64,000 bases of DNA from NCBI GenBank assembly GCA_963848175.1, contig CAWKCO010000003.1:310001-374000 (forward strand). Direction: 5' to 3'. Source of the stretch: JAMZMI01 sp963848175. GTDB taxonomy: Bacteria > Bacteroidota > Bacteroidia > Cytophagales > Cyclobacteriaceae. Under the pieces are notes generated by a model. It saw only the letters and a program-made list of their open reading frames with translations, ran no database searches and was not told where the DNA came from. How positions within the stretch are numbered: the first letter of the stretch is position 1; each line of letters starts with the position of its first letter. Positions 1-10,043 of this stretch are shown one piece after another. The position numbers and the translations under genes are program-made.

Positions 1-1241
1 ATGAGAAATCTGTAATCCAAGGCTTGCGTGCAGAGAAAGAAAATATCGAGCAACTCAAAGTGGCTGCCGAGCAGGCCGAGCGGAGTGGTGATTTTGGTAA
101 GGTGGCTGAGATACGATACGGTAAAATCGTAGAATCAGAGCAAAAAATGCAAGACTTTACGAAGCAATTGGCTGAAATGCAAGGAGAAAAAACTTTGCTC
201 AAAGAAGAAGTGGGCTCTGAAGACATTGCTGAAGTGGTGGCGAAGTGGACGGGTATTCCTGTATCCAAAATGCTGCAAAGCGAACGTGACAAATTGCTTC
301 ATTTAGAAAAGGAGTTAGGCAAGCGAGTAGCTGGGCAGCATGAAGCTATAGAAGCTGTTTCCGATGCGGTGCGTAGGAGTAGGGCTGGCTTGCACGATCC
401 TAAGCGGCCTATTGGTTCTTTCATTTTTCTTGGTACTACTGGAGTCGGAAAAACCGAATTGGCGAAAGCCCTAGCAGAGTATCTTTTCAATGACGACAAT
501 GCCATGGTGCGCATAGATATGTCCGAATATCAGGAGCGACATGCAGTCAGTCGTTTGATAGGAGCACCTCCGGGATATGTGGGGTATGATGAAGGTGGGC
601 AGCTAACAGAAGCGGTACGCAGGAAGCCATATAGTGTGATTTTGCTAGATGAAATCGAAAAGGCGCATCCTGATGTGTTCAATATTTTGCTGCAAGTGCT
701 GGATGATGGCCGACTGACCGACAACAAAGGGCGGGTAGCTAATTTCAAAAATGCCATCATCATCATGACCACTAATATTGGGTCTACCTTGATTCAGGAG
801 CGATTTGAGTCGCTAAATGAGGGCAATGAAGAAGAGGTGGTAGAGCAAACGAAGAAGGAAGTCTTCGAGCTGCTAAAGCGTTCGGTACGTCCGGAATTTT
901 TGAATCGAATAGACGAGACGATCATGTTTAGACCTCTCAATAAGAGTGATTTAAGAAAGATTGTGGGTATTCAATTCAAATTGATACAGAAACGATTGGA
1001 AGAGAATGGTATCAAGATTGAAGCAGACGACAAAGTCTTGGATCAAATGGGGAAAGTTGGTTTTGATCCTCAGTTTGGTGCACGCCCATTGAAACGTTTG
1101 CTTCAGAAAGAGATCCTCAACGAACTCTCTAAAGAGATTTTGAGTGGGCGCATTCAAAAAGATGCCGTCATTGGTATCACGCTTGGAGACGACAATCAAA
1201 TTGAATTTATCAATTTGGATGAGGTGAATGTGGAGCAGTGA
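1..1241 (+). CDS. clpB: ATP-dependent chaperone ClpB, C-terminal part (5' end outside window)
   Basis: The reading frame is open to the left edge, so this is the 3' part of a longer gene and the visible TTG near base 24 is internal. The end of the coiled-coil middle domain is followed by AAA+ domain 2: Walker A GTTGVGKTELAK, Walker B VILLDEIEKAHPDVFN, the RPEFLNRIDE arginine-finger region, and the C-terminal small domain with FGARPLKR. ClpB is a hexameric cytosolic disaggregase that threads aggregated proteins through its pore with DnaK. The absence of a ClpP-binding loop and the VAKWTGIPVSKM linker separate it from the ClpC gene at 10042-12582. The first residue of Walker A is followed by TT instead of the usual PT, which is conservative. 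A strong terminator follows at once. Confidence 0.96.
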   Translation, partial: EKSVIQGLRAEKENIEQLKVAAEQAERSGDFGKVAEIRYGKIVESEQKMQDFTKQLAEMQGEKTLLKEEVGSEDIAEVVAKWTGIPVSKMLQSERDKLLHLEKELGKRVAGQHEAIEAVSDAVRRSRAGLHDPKRPIGSFIFLGTTGVGKTELAKALAEYLFNDDNAMVRIDMSEYQERHAVSRLIGAPPGYVGYDEGGQLTEAVRRKPYSVILLDEIEKAHPDVFNILLQVLDDGRLTDNKGRVANFKNAIIIMTTNIGSTLIQERFESLNEGNEEEVVEQTKKEVFELLKRSVRPEFLNRIDETIMFRPLNKSDLRKIVGIQFKLIQKRLEENGIKIEADDKVLDQMGKVGFDPQFGARPLKRLLQKEILNELSKEILSGRIQKDAVIGITLGDDNQIEFINLDEVNVEQ

Positions 1242-1245
1242 TTTT

Positions 1246-1284
1246 AATCGCGGTTTGATCCGGCCAAACCGCGATTATATTTTT
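1246..1284 (+). terminator. Rho-independent terminator after clpB
   Basis: Perfect 12-bp arms (1246-1257 and 1265-1276, AATCGCGGTTTG with its complement) around a 7-nt loop, followed by a T-rich stretch. It starts 4 nt after the clpB stop codon. Confidence 0.9.
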
Positions 1285-1630
1285 AGGTTTTCTGAAAAGA
1301 GGTTATCATTTTATGAGGAAAGTAGTCTTATTCAGTGTTGGGGCGTTTATTCGCCGTGATATTCTTCCTGGTCAACGTATTATTCCTGTTATTAATTAAA
1401 TTATATCTCCCATTTCCGAAACCAAAAGCAAGTATTTGTGGTTTCTATCCTAGCAGATTGCAAAGAAAAATTTGCCAGAGAGTGAATATCGAAGTAAATT
1501 CGCGGTTCGCTTTGGTGAATTCGTGGCATTTTATTTCTATCGAAATTTGAGTATTTTGCTCTTTTTCATTCAAATAAGAATGCTATCTTTCTAGAAGCAA
1601 TACACATAATTTAGGATAAGACATACGCAT
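1285..1630. other. Intergenic region upstream of rpoD, no gene recognised
   Basis: AT-rich spacer. A 71-codon open frame lies here, but its start is a TTG and it has no recognisable family or good start context. A weak promoter-like pair (TTTG at 1555-1558 and TATCTTTC at 1584-1591) may drive rpoD, but the 25-nt spacing is longer than the usual 19-23 nt. Confidence 0.4.
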
Positions 1631-2503
1631 ATGCGACAACTGAAGATTACGCAATCGATTACCAACCGTCGGGAAAGCCACACCTTGGAGAAATATTTCA
1701 CTGAGGTAAGTAACGTGCCGATGATTACGCCTGATGAGGAAGTAACCCTTGCTCAGAGGATTCGTGATGGTGACCAACAAGCGTTGGAAAAATTGGTGAA
1801 AGCCAACCTTCGATTCGTAGTTTCTGTAGCAAAGCAATACCAAAACAGAAGTTTGCCACTCAATGACTTGATCAACGAAGGAAACTTAGGATTGATCAAA
1901 GCAGCTAAGAAATTTGATGAAACTAAAGGTTTCAAATTCATCTCTTATGCAGTATGGTGGATTCGTCAGTCTATCATGCAGGCACTGGCAGAGCAGTCGA
2001 GAATTGTTCGTTTGCCGATGAACAAATCTGGTGCGATCAACCAAATCAGAAGAGCGTATGCAGAGCTAGAGCAGAAATTTGAACGTGAGCCTACCGAGGA
2101 AGAATTGGCAGAGGTGTTAGACATGAAGCCAAGCGAGGTGAGAAACACCTTGGGAGCGGAAGTGAAGCAAATGTCAATGGATGCGCCGTTTGGTGAAGAT
2201 GAGTCAGGTTCTTTACTTGACGTATTGGAAAACAGTGCTACTGGTCCTACAGATGGTGAGTTGGTTTTCAATGATTCATTGAAGGTAGAAACATTGAGAG
2301 CATTATCTACCTTGACCGCTCGTGAGCGTGAAGTGGTGATGATGAGCTTCGGTATCGGTCATGACAACCCATATACATTGGAAGAGATTGGTGATGCTAT
2401 GGGATTGACTAGAGAGCGTGTGAGACAAATAAGAGAAAAAGCGCTTCAGAAGCTTAGAGAGCCAAGTAAAAACAGAAGGCTTAAAGAGTTTGTAGCAAAT
2501 TAA
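1631..2503 (+). CDS. rpoD: Primary sigma factor RpoD (sigma-70, short Bacteroidota form)
   Basis: Directs RNA polymerase to housekeeping promoters. Its 290 residues match the Bacteroidota RpoD, which lacks the long region 1.1 and non-conserved domain of the E. coli protein. Visible parts are region 1.2 (LEKYFTEVSNVPMITPDEE), region 2 with the core-binding and -10 melting segments (DLINEGNLGLIKAAKKFD, YAVWWIRQSIMQAL), region 3 (PTEEELAEVLDM) and region 4 with the helix-turn-helix that reads the -33 element (TLEEIGDAMGLTRERVRQI). The start MRQLKI is the usual one in this phylum. Monocistronic between two terminators. Confidence 0.97.
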   Translation: MRQLKITQSITNRRESHTLEKYFTEVSNVPMITPDEEVTLAQRIRDGDQQALEKLVKANLRFVVSVAKQYQNRSLPLNDLINEGNLGLIKAAKKFDETKGFKFISYAVWWIRQSIMQALAEQSRIVRLPMNKSGAINQIRRAYAELEQKFEREPTEEELAEVLDMKPSEVRNTLGAEVKQMSMDAPFGEDESGSLLDVLENSATGPTDGELVFNDSLKVETLRALSTLTAREREVVMMSFGIGHDNPYTLEEIGDAMGLTRERVRQIREKALQKLREPSKNRRLKEFVAN

Positions 2504-2512
2504 AAATAATTG

Positions 2513-2540
2513 AAAACCTCGATTGTGTCGAGGTTTTTTT
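2513..2540 (+). terminator. Rho-independent terminator after rpoD
   Basis: 10-bp arms AAAACCTCGA/TCGAGGTTTT (2513-2522, 2528-2537) with a 5-nt loop, ending in a run of T. Confidence 0.92.
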
Positions 2541-2627
2541 ATGCCCTTTCTGATGAAAGTGAGAATGTGGTAGTAGGTATCAAATTAGAATCTTTCGCCA
2601 TTCATCTGTGAATTCTGCCGCTAAGCA

Positions 2628-2658
2628 TTTGATGCTCAAGGCTAATTCACTAGCTTTG
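2628..2658 (+). promoter_or_regulatory. Bacteroidota-type promoter for the aminotransferase gene
   Basis: TTTG at 2628-2631, 19 nt spacer, TAGCTTTG at 2651-2658. This matches the Bacteroidetes consensus TTTG-N19-TAnnTTTG exactly. The predicted start of transcription lies about 15-20 nt before the ATG at 2681, giving a very short leader. Confidence 0.75.
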
Positions 2659-2680
2659 CAGCCGCTTATAAAAAAATACA

Positions 2681-3881
2681 ATGGATTTAGTATCAGAGAG
2701 AATCAAGAACATGGCCGAGTCGGCCACCCTTGCTATGGCAGCAAAGGCTCGTGAGTTGAAACAAAGCGGAATCGATGTGATTGGCTTGAGTTTGGGAGAA
2801 CCAGATTTTAAGACACCAAAGCACATCTGTGATGGTGCCAAGGCAGCAATCGATGAGGGCAAGTACTTTGCATACCCACCAGTAAATGGTTATTTGGATT
2901 TGAGAGAAGCGATCAGTGCCAAATTCAAGAAAGACAATGGGTTGGATTACTCTGCAGATCAAATTGTGGTTTCTAATGGAGCCAAGCAATCTATAGCAAA
3001 TGTATTTCTGGCACTTTTGGATAAAGGTGACGAAGTAGTAGTGTTTTCTCCTTTCTGGGTGAGCTACAGTGCGTTGGTAGAGCTTGGCTGAAGGTAAATG
3101 TGTGTTTATCGACGGAGGAATAGAAAATGATTTTAAAGCTACAGCCGAGCAGTTGAAAGCAGCTATCACCGATAAAACTAAGGCGGTAATTTTTTCTTCT
3201 CCTTGTAATCCTACAGGATCAGTTTTCTCTAAGGAGGAATTAACTGCTATTGCCAAAGTTTTGGAAGATCACCCAAATGTGGTTGTGTTGTCTGACGAAA
3301 TTTATGAACTTAATCAATTACGGCGGTAAGCATGTGAGTATTGGATCGCTTCCTGGAATGATTGAGCGTACGGTTACTATCAATGGTTTTGCCAAAGGGT
3401 TTTGCAATGACAGGCTGGAGAGTGGGTTATATCGGAGCGCCTACATGGCTTGCAAAAGCCGCCAATAAAATGCAAGGTCAGTTGACATCTGCCAACTGCT
3501 CTATTGCTCAGCGAGCAGCATATACAGCGCTTACCTCTTCATTAGAGCCTTCTTATGAGATGGTAAAAGAGTATCAGAAGCGTCGTGAGTTGGTTCATGG
3601 GTTACTTTCGGATATTCCTGGATTGAAAGTGAATAACCCAGGTGGTGCATTCTATTTCTTCCCAAATGTGAGCTATTACTTTGGTAAGAAAGCGGGAGAT
3701 ACGGTAATCAAGGATGCAAATGATCTGTGCTTGTATCTGCTTAAGTGATGCACGTGTGTCGTTGGTAGAAGGCGGTTCTTTTGGTGCACCTGAGTGCTTA
3801 CGTCTTTCTTATGCAGCATCAGTGGAGGATTTGAAAACAGCTTTGGGACGTGTTAAAGAATCACTTGCGAAGTTGTCTTAA
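2681..3881 (+). pseudogene. Aspartate aminotransferase (class I/II fold), four +1 frameshifts
   Basis: PLP-dependent transfer of an amino group between aspartate (or a related amino acid) and 2-oxoglutarate. The pieces join into one AspC-like protein: GLSLGEPDFKTPKHI near the N-terminus, SNGAKQSI, the SPCNPTGSVFS substrate/PLP segment, LSDEIYE, the NGFAKGFAMTGWR segment with the PLP-binding lysine, and a C-terminal GAPECLRLSYA. Frames run 2,0,1,2,0, each step one extra base: GG at 3086-3087, AA at 3312-3313, AAAGGG at 3394-3399, AA at 3743-3744. Removing one base at each gives 398 aa, the normal family length. Every break duplicates a neighbouring base, so sequencing error is more likely than gene loss. 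Confidence 0.9.
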
Positions 3882-3911
3882 TGAAGAATCTTCGGATTTG
3901 AAAATAATGAA

Positions 3912-3943
3912 GAAAGCATAGCAAATAGTTATGCTTTTTTTTT
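3912..3943 (+). terminator. Rho-independent terminator after the aminotransferase
   Basis: 8-bp perfect arms AAAGCATA/TATGCTTT (3913-3920, 3930-3937) followed by a long T run. Confidence 0.85.
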
Positions 3944-3986
3944 GTTTCAGAGCCTTCTTTCGCTGCAATTTTGATAATATTACTAC

Positions 3987-6348
3987 ATGCTAGTAAGAGG
4001 GCTATGTCTATTAACTTTAATCTGTTGCCAAGCGTTTAATGAGTTCGCACAGGTCTCTGAAAAAGGTTATATAGATTTACGTACATCAGACTTTGATGCA
4101 GTTTTTCCACTTGAAGGTGAATGGGAGTTTTATTGGAATCAATTATTATCTTCAGAAGAGATTGATACTCTTTCGATGAAAGGATTATTTAAAATTCCCC
4201 CTAGTATGGAATGGTGCCATTACTTCGAATGGTCAACTCATTCGAGCTAAAGGATTTGCTACCTATAGGGTAAAGATTTTCCTTCCACAAGGAGCAACTC
4301 CAATGCTCTATATAAAGCATCTATACAGTGCCTACAGCCTAAGCGTGAATGGAATGGTGGTTGCACAAAATGGTGTGGTTGACTGAAAATGCTGAAACTT
4401 ACACTCCAGCGTGGGTACCTCAAACTGTAGATTTATCAACTTATCGCGATTCTATAGAGCTTGTTTTGCAAGTAGCCAATTTTGATCATCGGTTGGGAGG
4501 GATTCGAGAGGCCTTTCTGATTGGTAACAAGGAAAATGTCTTCAATGAATATAATCTTGTTTTTGGCTTGGATTTGTTGCTTGCCGGCTGCCTTGATCAT
4601 GTGTGGTTTATTTTTTCTGGGGCTCTATTTTTTCGCAAGCCAAAAAACGTTTGTGTTGTATTTTTCACTTGTTCTGCCTTGCGTTTAGCTATCGAATATT
4701 GGCGGCTGATGATTACTCCTTGCATATTCTAAATCCTCGGTACAATTGGTATTTAGCTGTTCGCTTGGAGTATTTGAGTTTGTATTTGCCCGTGCTCTTT
4801 TTTGCTCTGTATACAGATACATTATTTTCTCAAGATTCGAAGTATGGGATTTTGAAAGTTATAGCAATTATTTTTGGTTTGGGAGGACTCATAAGTCTTA
4901 CAGCTCCTTCTTTCATTTTTATGGCACTTTTGCCTTTTTATTTCCCAGCTGTCATCTTATCTATTTTATTCTGTACAAGCGTTTATATGCTAGCTTGGAT
5001 CAAGGGCAGAGAAGGAGCCTCTTTTGCAGTGCTTAGTTCAGTGGTGATTTTTGTTGTGATTCTGTATAAAATACTTGACTATAATGCAGTATTGAGAGAG
5101 TATGAAATTGTGTCATTTCTTGGATACTTGTTGTTCTTTTTCTTTCAGGCGTGGATATTGTTTTTCCTTTTCACTAGCAGCTTGAAAAAGGCGAAGGAAC
5201 AAGCAGAGAAGGCTTCTAAATCAAAATCAGATTTCTTATCAATGATGTCACATGAGATAAGAACACCGATGAACGCTGTGATAGGTTTGACCAATTATTT
5301 GCTGCAAGAGCAGCCTAAGCCCGATCAAGTAGAAACACTCAATACCTTGAAGTTTTCTGCCAAGAATTTGCTGGTCATTATCAATGATATCCTCGATTTT
5401 AGCAAAATTGAAGCAAGGAAAATGGAGTTCGAAAGCCAGTCTGTCAATTTGAAGCAGCTGTTGCTAAGTTTGGAGCGTGTTTTTATGCCGGCTTTTATGG
5501 AAAAAAAGTTGGATTTTGATTTTGAAATTGACCCGAGTGTACCTGATCGAGTTTTTTGTGACCCTACAAGAACCACTCAGATATTAACCAACCTCATCAA
5601 TAATGCGGTAAAGTTTACGCAGAAAGGTGGGGTCATGGTGAAGTTGGAGTTTTATGGTGAAGTAGAGGATGAGGTAGATATTAAATTCAGTGTTAGAGAC
5701 ACTGGTATTGGTATTGAAAAATATCAGTTAGGTGAAATATTTCAAAGTTTCACTCAGGCGAGTACGTCTACTACAAGACAATATGGTGGTACGGGACTCG
5801 GACTTTCAATCACTCGCGAGCTTTTGAGATTACAAGGTGCTGAGCTAAATGTTGGTAGTATCTTAGGTGAGGGGTCGGTTTTTTATTTTACCATTAGGTT
5901 TCCAATAGATAAGTCTATTTTTGTGGAAGAAGAAATAGAAGAAATTCAGGATATGGAAATGCCAATGAAACCCGCTGAATGTCGAATATTGGTTGTTGAA
6001 GATAACGCCATTAATACCATGGTTGTGAAGAAATTTTTGCATAAATGGGGATTTGTGGTAGTTGAAGCATGCGATGGACAAGAGGCTGTAGACGTTTTTA
6101 TCCAAGATAAGTCTTTAGATTTGATCTTGATGGATATTCAAATGCCAGTAATGGATGGCTATGAAGCTGCAAGAACGATACGTAAAATGGGGGGTACACT
6201 TCCTATTTTGGCATTGACAGCTTCTGCCCTCATGGAAGATCAAACCAAGATTCTTCAATCAGGGATGGAAGATTTTATAATTAAACCATTCGATCCAGAT
6301 AACCTTCTCCAAAAAATATCACAGTATTGCAACACATCACGTGATTAA
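3987..6348 (+). pseudogene. 7TMR-DISM hybrid histidine kinase 1, four +1 frameshifts
   Basis: Membrane sensor kinase with signal peptide, a periplasmic 7TMR-DISM type 2 jelly roll (LEGEWEFYWNQLL motif), seven membrane helices, coiled coil, HisKA (H-box SHEIRTPMNAVIG), HATPase (DTGIGI, GGTGLGL boxes) and a fused receiver (phospho-acceptor Asp in LILMDIQMPVMDG). The sensor half is broken: C5 at 4197-4201, the GGTGTGGTT stretch at 4371-4380, CC at 4591-4592 and TT at 4669-4670 each carry one surplus base. Corrected length is about 785 aa, against 789 aa for the intact paralogue that overlaps its 3' end. From about 4672 to the stop the frame is intact, including the whole kinase and receiver. Paralogue alignment supports each repair. 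Confidence 0.88.
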
Positions 6349-8710
6349 GAACTATCCAACTATTTTACGTACAGTGCGGTTAGTCATCTGTGTCTTGTTC
6401 GCAATAGTCGTGACTGAGTCTTGGGCTGGAAGCAGTGATAGGGGTATTATTACAATAAATCAGGAACAGCTTACGCAAGGGGAGGTTGTCTTAGATGGTA
6501 CGTGGGAATTTTACTGGGGAGAGTTGTTGAATGCCCAAGGTATTGTTTCCAAAACTTCGAAGGATTATTATGAATTGCCAGCGCTATGGAATGACCAAGA
6601 AACTGAAAATGGAATCTCTTTAAAAGGGAAAGGTTGTGCTACTTATAGATTGAGACTAGTGCTGCCTGAATCGAAGGGGAATTACACGTTTCATGTGGAA
6701 GATATGTATTCTGCTTTTGTGCTAATGGTAGCTGGAGATACCATTTACTCCAATGGCAAAGTCGGGCTTAATAGAAATACTTACGAGCCAGAATGGAAGC
6801 CAGGGTTCGCGTCGTTCACGCCATCATCTGATACCACAGAGATAATACTTCAAATAGCTAACTACGATCACAAAAAAGGTGGAATTTCAGAAAGTTTAAG
6901 AATAGGTCTGCCCAAGGCGATGGAAAATCGTCAACTTGAAATAATGGTTTATGACCTCATCCTCACTGGGAGCTTGATGATGGGTGGGTTATTTTTCCTT
7001 GGCTTGTTCTTCTTTGGTCACCATGATAAGGCGATACTTTACTTTGCGCTTTTTTGCATCGTTTATTCTTATCGAGTCATTGGGTTTGGTTATTATGTAC
7101 TTCATCAGCTGGTAGATATCTCATGGTATTTAACCATTCGTTTAGAATATATTTCACTCTTCGCAAGTGCTTTTTTGTTTGGCAGATTTATTCGTCACTT
7201 GTATCCGTCAGAGACCCCAATGCTGGCATGGAGAGCTATGAGTGTGGTTTGCCTTTTCTTCGGGATGCTATCATTAATTGCTCCTGTGTCTTGGTTTACT
7301 CATTTGGTTGAACCATTTTTTGCTTTGTTGGTATTTTACCTTGGTCTCACCTTAATGATTTATGTTAGAGCTTATAAAAAGAAGCTAGTTGGTTCGAAGT
7401 ATGCGCTAGTAAGTACGGTGGTTATTTTTGTGGTGTTCTTATACAACATCATGGCCTATTATTCTTGGCTACCACAGATGGTTATTGCTTCCTTTTTTGG
7501 ATATGTGATTTTCTTCTTTTCTCAGTCGCTTATCTTATCATTTAGATTTGCTTACTTCCTTAAAAGCGAAAGAGATCGTGCCGAACTTGCGTCTAAGGCC
7601 AAGTCAGATTTTTTAAGCACCATAAGTCATGAGATTCGTACGCCATTAAATGGGGTTGTAGGGTTGTCCCATCTTTTGCTTCAAGAACACCCTCGTGAGG
7701 ATCAAAGAGAAAATCTGGTATCATTAAGATTTTCAGCGGAGCACTTGACTTCACTAATAAATGATATTTTAGACTATAATAAACTTGAATCTGGAGCGGT
7801 GGAACTTGAAGAGATGGATGTTAATCTGCCCGAACTAGGACATAGGATTCACCATTCTTATTTGGGTAAGGCTGAAGAAAAGCAACTAAACTTGACTTAC
7901 TACTGTGATCCAAAGGTTGCGAAAAGCTTGATATTGGATGCAACTCGCATGAGTCAAGTAATGAACAATCTTTTAGATAATGCGATCAAATTCACCAAAC
8001 AAGGAAATGTTCATCTTGCGTTAAAACTGGTGTCTGAGACAGAGAAGAATCAAACGGTTCTTTTTGAAGTAATAGATAGTGGCATAGGTATTCCTATGGG
8101 TAAGCAGTCGGCTATCTTCGAGAGGTTTACACAGGCGAGTTCTTCCACCACCCGTGAGTTTGGAGGATCGGGACTGGGTTTGTCCATTATCAAAAAACTA
8201 CTTGAAATTCAAGGGACGGAAATTCAGGTGAAAAGTGAGGTAGGAAAAGGGGCGACTTTTTTCTTTGAAATTACTTTTAATAAGGGAGAAGAGATGGCTG
8301 TGCAGATTGCGGCTCAAGATGAAGAAGATATTAAAGGGCTATTGCGAGGAAGGTACATTCTGCTTGTGGAGGACAACAAGATGAACGTGATGGTAGCAAC
8401 CAAATTTCTTACACGATGGGGAGTGAGATGGGAAGTGGCTGAAAATGGACAGATAGGGCTGGATAAAGTACGGCAGAATAGGTATGATTTAGTACTTATG
8501 GACTTGCAGATGCCCGTGATGGATGGATATGATGCATCTAAGGCAATAAGACAGACAGACAAGGAAACGCCTATTGTGGCATTGACGGCTTCAGCTCTGA
8601 TCAACGTACAGGAGAATGTCATAGAAGCGGGAATGAACGACTACATCACCAAGCCATTTGATCCAAAGGAGCTCAAGCGTAAGATTTTGAAGAATATTCG
8701 TCCTAACTAA
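6341..8710 (+). CDS. 7TMR-DISM hybrid histidine kinase 2
   Basis: Intact 789-aa paralogue of the upstream kinase, starting at a GTG that overlaps the previous stop by 8 bp, so the two are translationally coupled. Signal peptide to about residue 29, DISMED2-type periplasmic domain about 35-190 (LDGTWEFYWGELL), seven transmembrane helices about 205-405, HisKA with His about 430 (SHEIRTPLNGVVG), HATPase about 540-655 (NNLLDNAIKF, DSGIGI, GGSGLGL) and a C-terminal receiver with Asp about 721 (LVLMDLQMPVMDGY). No DNA-binding output domain is present, so signalling must leave through an Hpt or separate regulator not seen here. The periplasmic fold is of a kind known to bind carbohydrates; the ligand is unknown. 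Confidence 0.93.
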   Translation: MIKNYPTILRTVRLVICVLFAIVVTESWAGSSDRGIITINQEQLTQGEVVLDGTWEFYWGELLNAQGIVSKTSKDYYELPALWNDQETENGISLKGKGCATYRLRLVLPESKGNYTFHVEDMYSAFVLMVAGDTIYSNGKVGLNRNTYEPEWKPGFASFTPSSDTTEIILQIANYDHKKGGISESLRIGLPKAMENRQLEIMVYDLILTGSLMMGGLFFLGLFFFGHHDKAILYFALFCIVYSYRVIGFGYYVLHQLVDISWYLTIRLEYISLFASAFLFGRFIRHLYPSETPMLAWRAMSVVCLFFGMLSLIAPVSWFTHLVEPFFALLVFYLGLTLMIYVRAYKKKLVGSKYALVSTVVIFVVFLYNIMAYYSWLPQMVIASFFGYVIFFFSQSLILSFRFAYFLKSERDRAELASKAKSDFLSTISHEIRTPLNGVVGLSHLLLQEHPREDQRENLVSLRFSAEHLTSLINDILDYNKLESGAVELEEMDVNLPELGHRIHHSYLGKAEEKQLNLTYYCDPKVAKSLILDATRMSQVMNNLLDNAIKFTKQGNVHLALKLVSETEKNQTVLFEVIDSGIGIPMGKQSAIFERFTQASSSTTREFGGSGLGLSIIKKLLEIQGTEIQVKSEVGKGATFFFEITFNKGEEMAVQIAAQDEEDIKGLLRGRYILLVEDNKMNVMVATKFLTRWGVRWEVAENGQIGLDKVRQNRYDLVLMDLQMPVMDGYDASKAIRQTDKETPIVALTASALINVQENVIEAGMNDYITKPFDPKELKRKILKNIRPN

Positions 8711-8941
8711 TTGAGGAAATTTCATGAATTGTTCTGGCCATAATCAATTGGTGAGGTAAGGCATTTTTGATCTTGTTTTTTTATACCGTTTACTTGCTAT
8801 TGGCTTTTTCGACAGGTCATGCAACTCGCTTATTTTGTTGCTTTGAAATAACCAATGCCTTTTATTATCGTTTGTTTTCAGGTGCTTGGCACACTGGTTT
8901 TGCACTTGATGTGCCACTGACGAACTAAATACAACAATTAT
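8711..8941. other. Spacer between kinase 2 and the AsmA-like gene
   Basis: No gene. It contains an imperfect TGGCACA (8887-8893) ... TGTGCCA (8910-8916) inverted repeat just before the next gene. This could be a regulatory site, but nothing else supports it. Confidence 0.35.
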
Positions 8942-10018
8942 ATGAAAGAAAAAAACAAAAAGCGACTCATAATTTGGTCATCAATTCTCGGATTTTTACT
9001 TCTTGTTCATATCACCCTTCCCTTTGTTTTAGTCAAATACGTGAATAAGGTTTTGACTGATATTGACGGGTACGATGGCTCAATTGAGTGGTTGCATGTA
9101 AACCTTTTTCGCGGATCTTATACCATTCATGATTTGCAGCTGGCGGTAGAGGGCGGTGATCCAAATGAGCCATTATTTATATCCGATCAAATAGATATCT
9201 CTATTGAATGGGGGGCTTTGCTTCATGGTGAGATCGTGGGAGAGATTGTTTTAGATCACCCAGAAGTAATTTTCGTTGCAGACACCACCTCAAACTCCCA
9301 AAAGACTGTCACAAATCCTGATGCAGATTGGACTAAAACAATTAAAGATTTGATTCCTGTTCGGATAAATAGGTTTGAAATTGCAAATGGAAAAGTCAGA
9401 TTTACTGATCCGAGTAGTGAGCCTAAAGTAGATATCTTCATGGATAGCATTCAGTTTGTAGTTCAGAATTTGAGCAATGCTACTTCTGATGCGAAAGAAC
9501 TACCTTCTCCGTATGAAATAAGTGCCATTTCTCTTGGAGGAGGACGCTTGACCGCCACTGGTGGGCTCAATATCCTTAAAAAGATACCAGATTTTGATGT
9601 TGATCTGAAGTTTGAAAATGCTGATTTGACTGCTTTTAATGACTTTAGTAAAGCCTATGGCAAGGTCACTTTGGAACGTGGTGAGCTTAATTTTTATACA
9701 GAACTTGCAGGCACAAATGGGGAGCTTCAAGGATATGTAAAGCCTTTGTTGAAGGATTTAAAATTTATTGATTTTGAAAAAGAAAAGTCGAAACCACTTC
9801 AGATGATTTGGGAGGGTGTCGTTAGTGGTGTACTCGAAATTTTTGAAAACCAAAAGAAAGACCAGTTTGGATCAAAGGTACCTCTGTCAGGAAGGTATGA
9901 TAATACCAAAACTAAGATTTTGCCGGCATTAGGGTCAATTATTAAAAATGCCTTTATCCAGGCATTGAAAAGTGATACTGATGGAACTATTGATTTTGCT
10001 AAAGAGAAGAAGGAATAA
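8942..10018 (+). CDS. AsmA/TamB-like DUF748-type envelope protein
   Basis: 358 aa. One N-terminal membrane helix (about residues 9-31, IIWSSILGFLLLVHITLPF) is followed by a long beta-rich region with the pattern of AsmA-like/DUF748 proteins: alternating short strands such as GSIEWLHVNLFRGSYTIHDLQL, then IRINRFEIANGKVRFTDP and a central gap-free stretch. Family members are anchored in the inner membrane and project a hydrophobic groove into the periplasm; roles in lipid transport or outer-membrane homeostasis are known for TamB and AsmA relatives, but not for this branch. Starts at an ATG after an A-rich leader. Convergent with clpC and sharing a bidirectional terminator. Confidence 0.75.
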   Translation: MKEKNKKRLIIWSSILGFLLLVHITLPFVLVKYVNKVLTDIDGYDGSIEWLHVNLFRGSYTIHDLQLAVEGGDPNEPLFISDQIDISIEWGALLHGEIVGEIVLDHPEVIFVADTTSNSQKTVTNPDADWTKTIKDLIPVRINRFEIANGKVRFTDPSSEPKVDIFMDSIQFVVQNLSNATSDAKELPSPYEISAISLGGGRLTATGGLNILKKIPDFDVDLKFENADLTAFNDFSKAYGKVTLERGELNFYTELAGTNGELQGYVKPLLKDLKFIDFEKEKSKPLQMIWEGVVSGVLEIFENQKKDQFGSKVPLSGRYDNTKTKILPALGSIIKNAFIQALKSDTDGTIDFAKEKKE

Positions 10019-10043
10019 AAAAAGGGCTTAAAGCCCTTTTTTT
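10017..10043. terminator. Bidirectional terminator between the DUF748-type gene and clpC
   Basis: Near-perfect palindrome AAAAAGGGCTT-AAGCCCTTTTT gives an A-run on one side and a T-run on the other, so it can stop both convergent transcripts. Confidence 0.9.

Noticed and set aside
1335..1550. 71-codon open frame between clpB and rpoD
   Set aside because: TTG start, no family, and the sequence fits non-coding leader. Better explained as spacer.
2681..3881. Programmed frameshifting in the aminotransferase
   Set aside because: Four separate shifts, all single-base duplications, with no shared slippery motif or stimulatory structure; error is far more likely.
8887..8916. Possible sigma-54 promoter (TGGCACA...TTGCA)
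   Set aside because: GG-to-GC spacing is two bases too long for a sigma-54 promoter, and no activator is nearby. It is also part of an imperfect inverted repeat.
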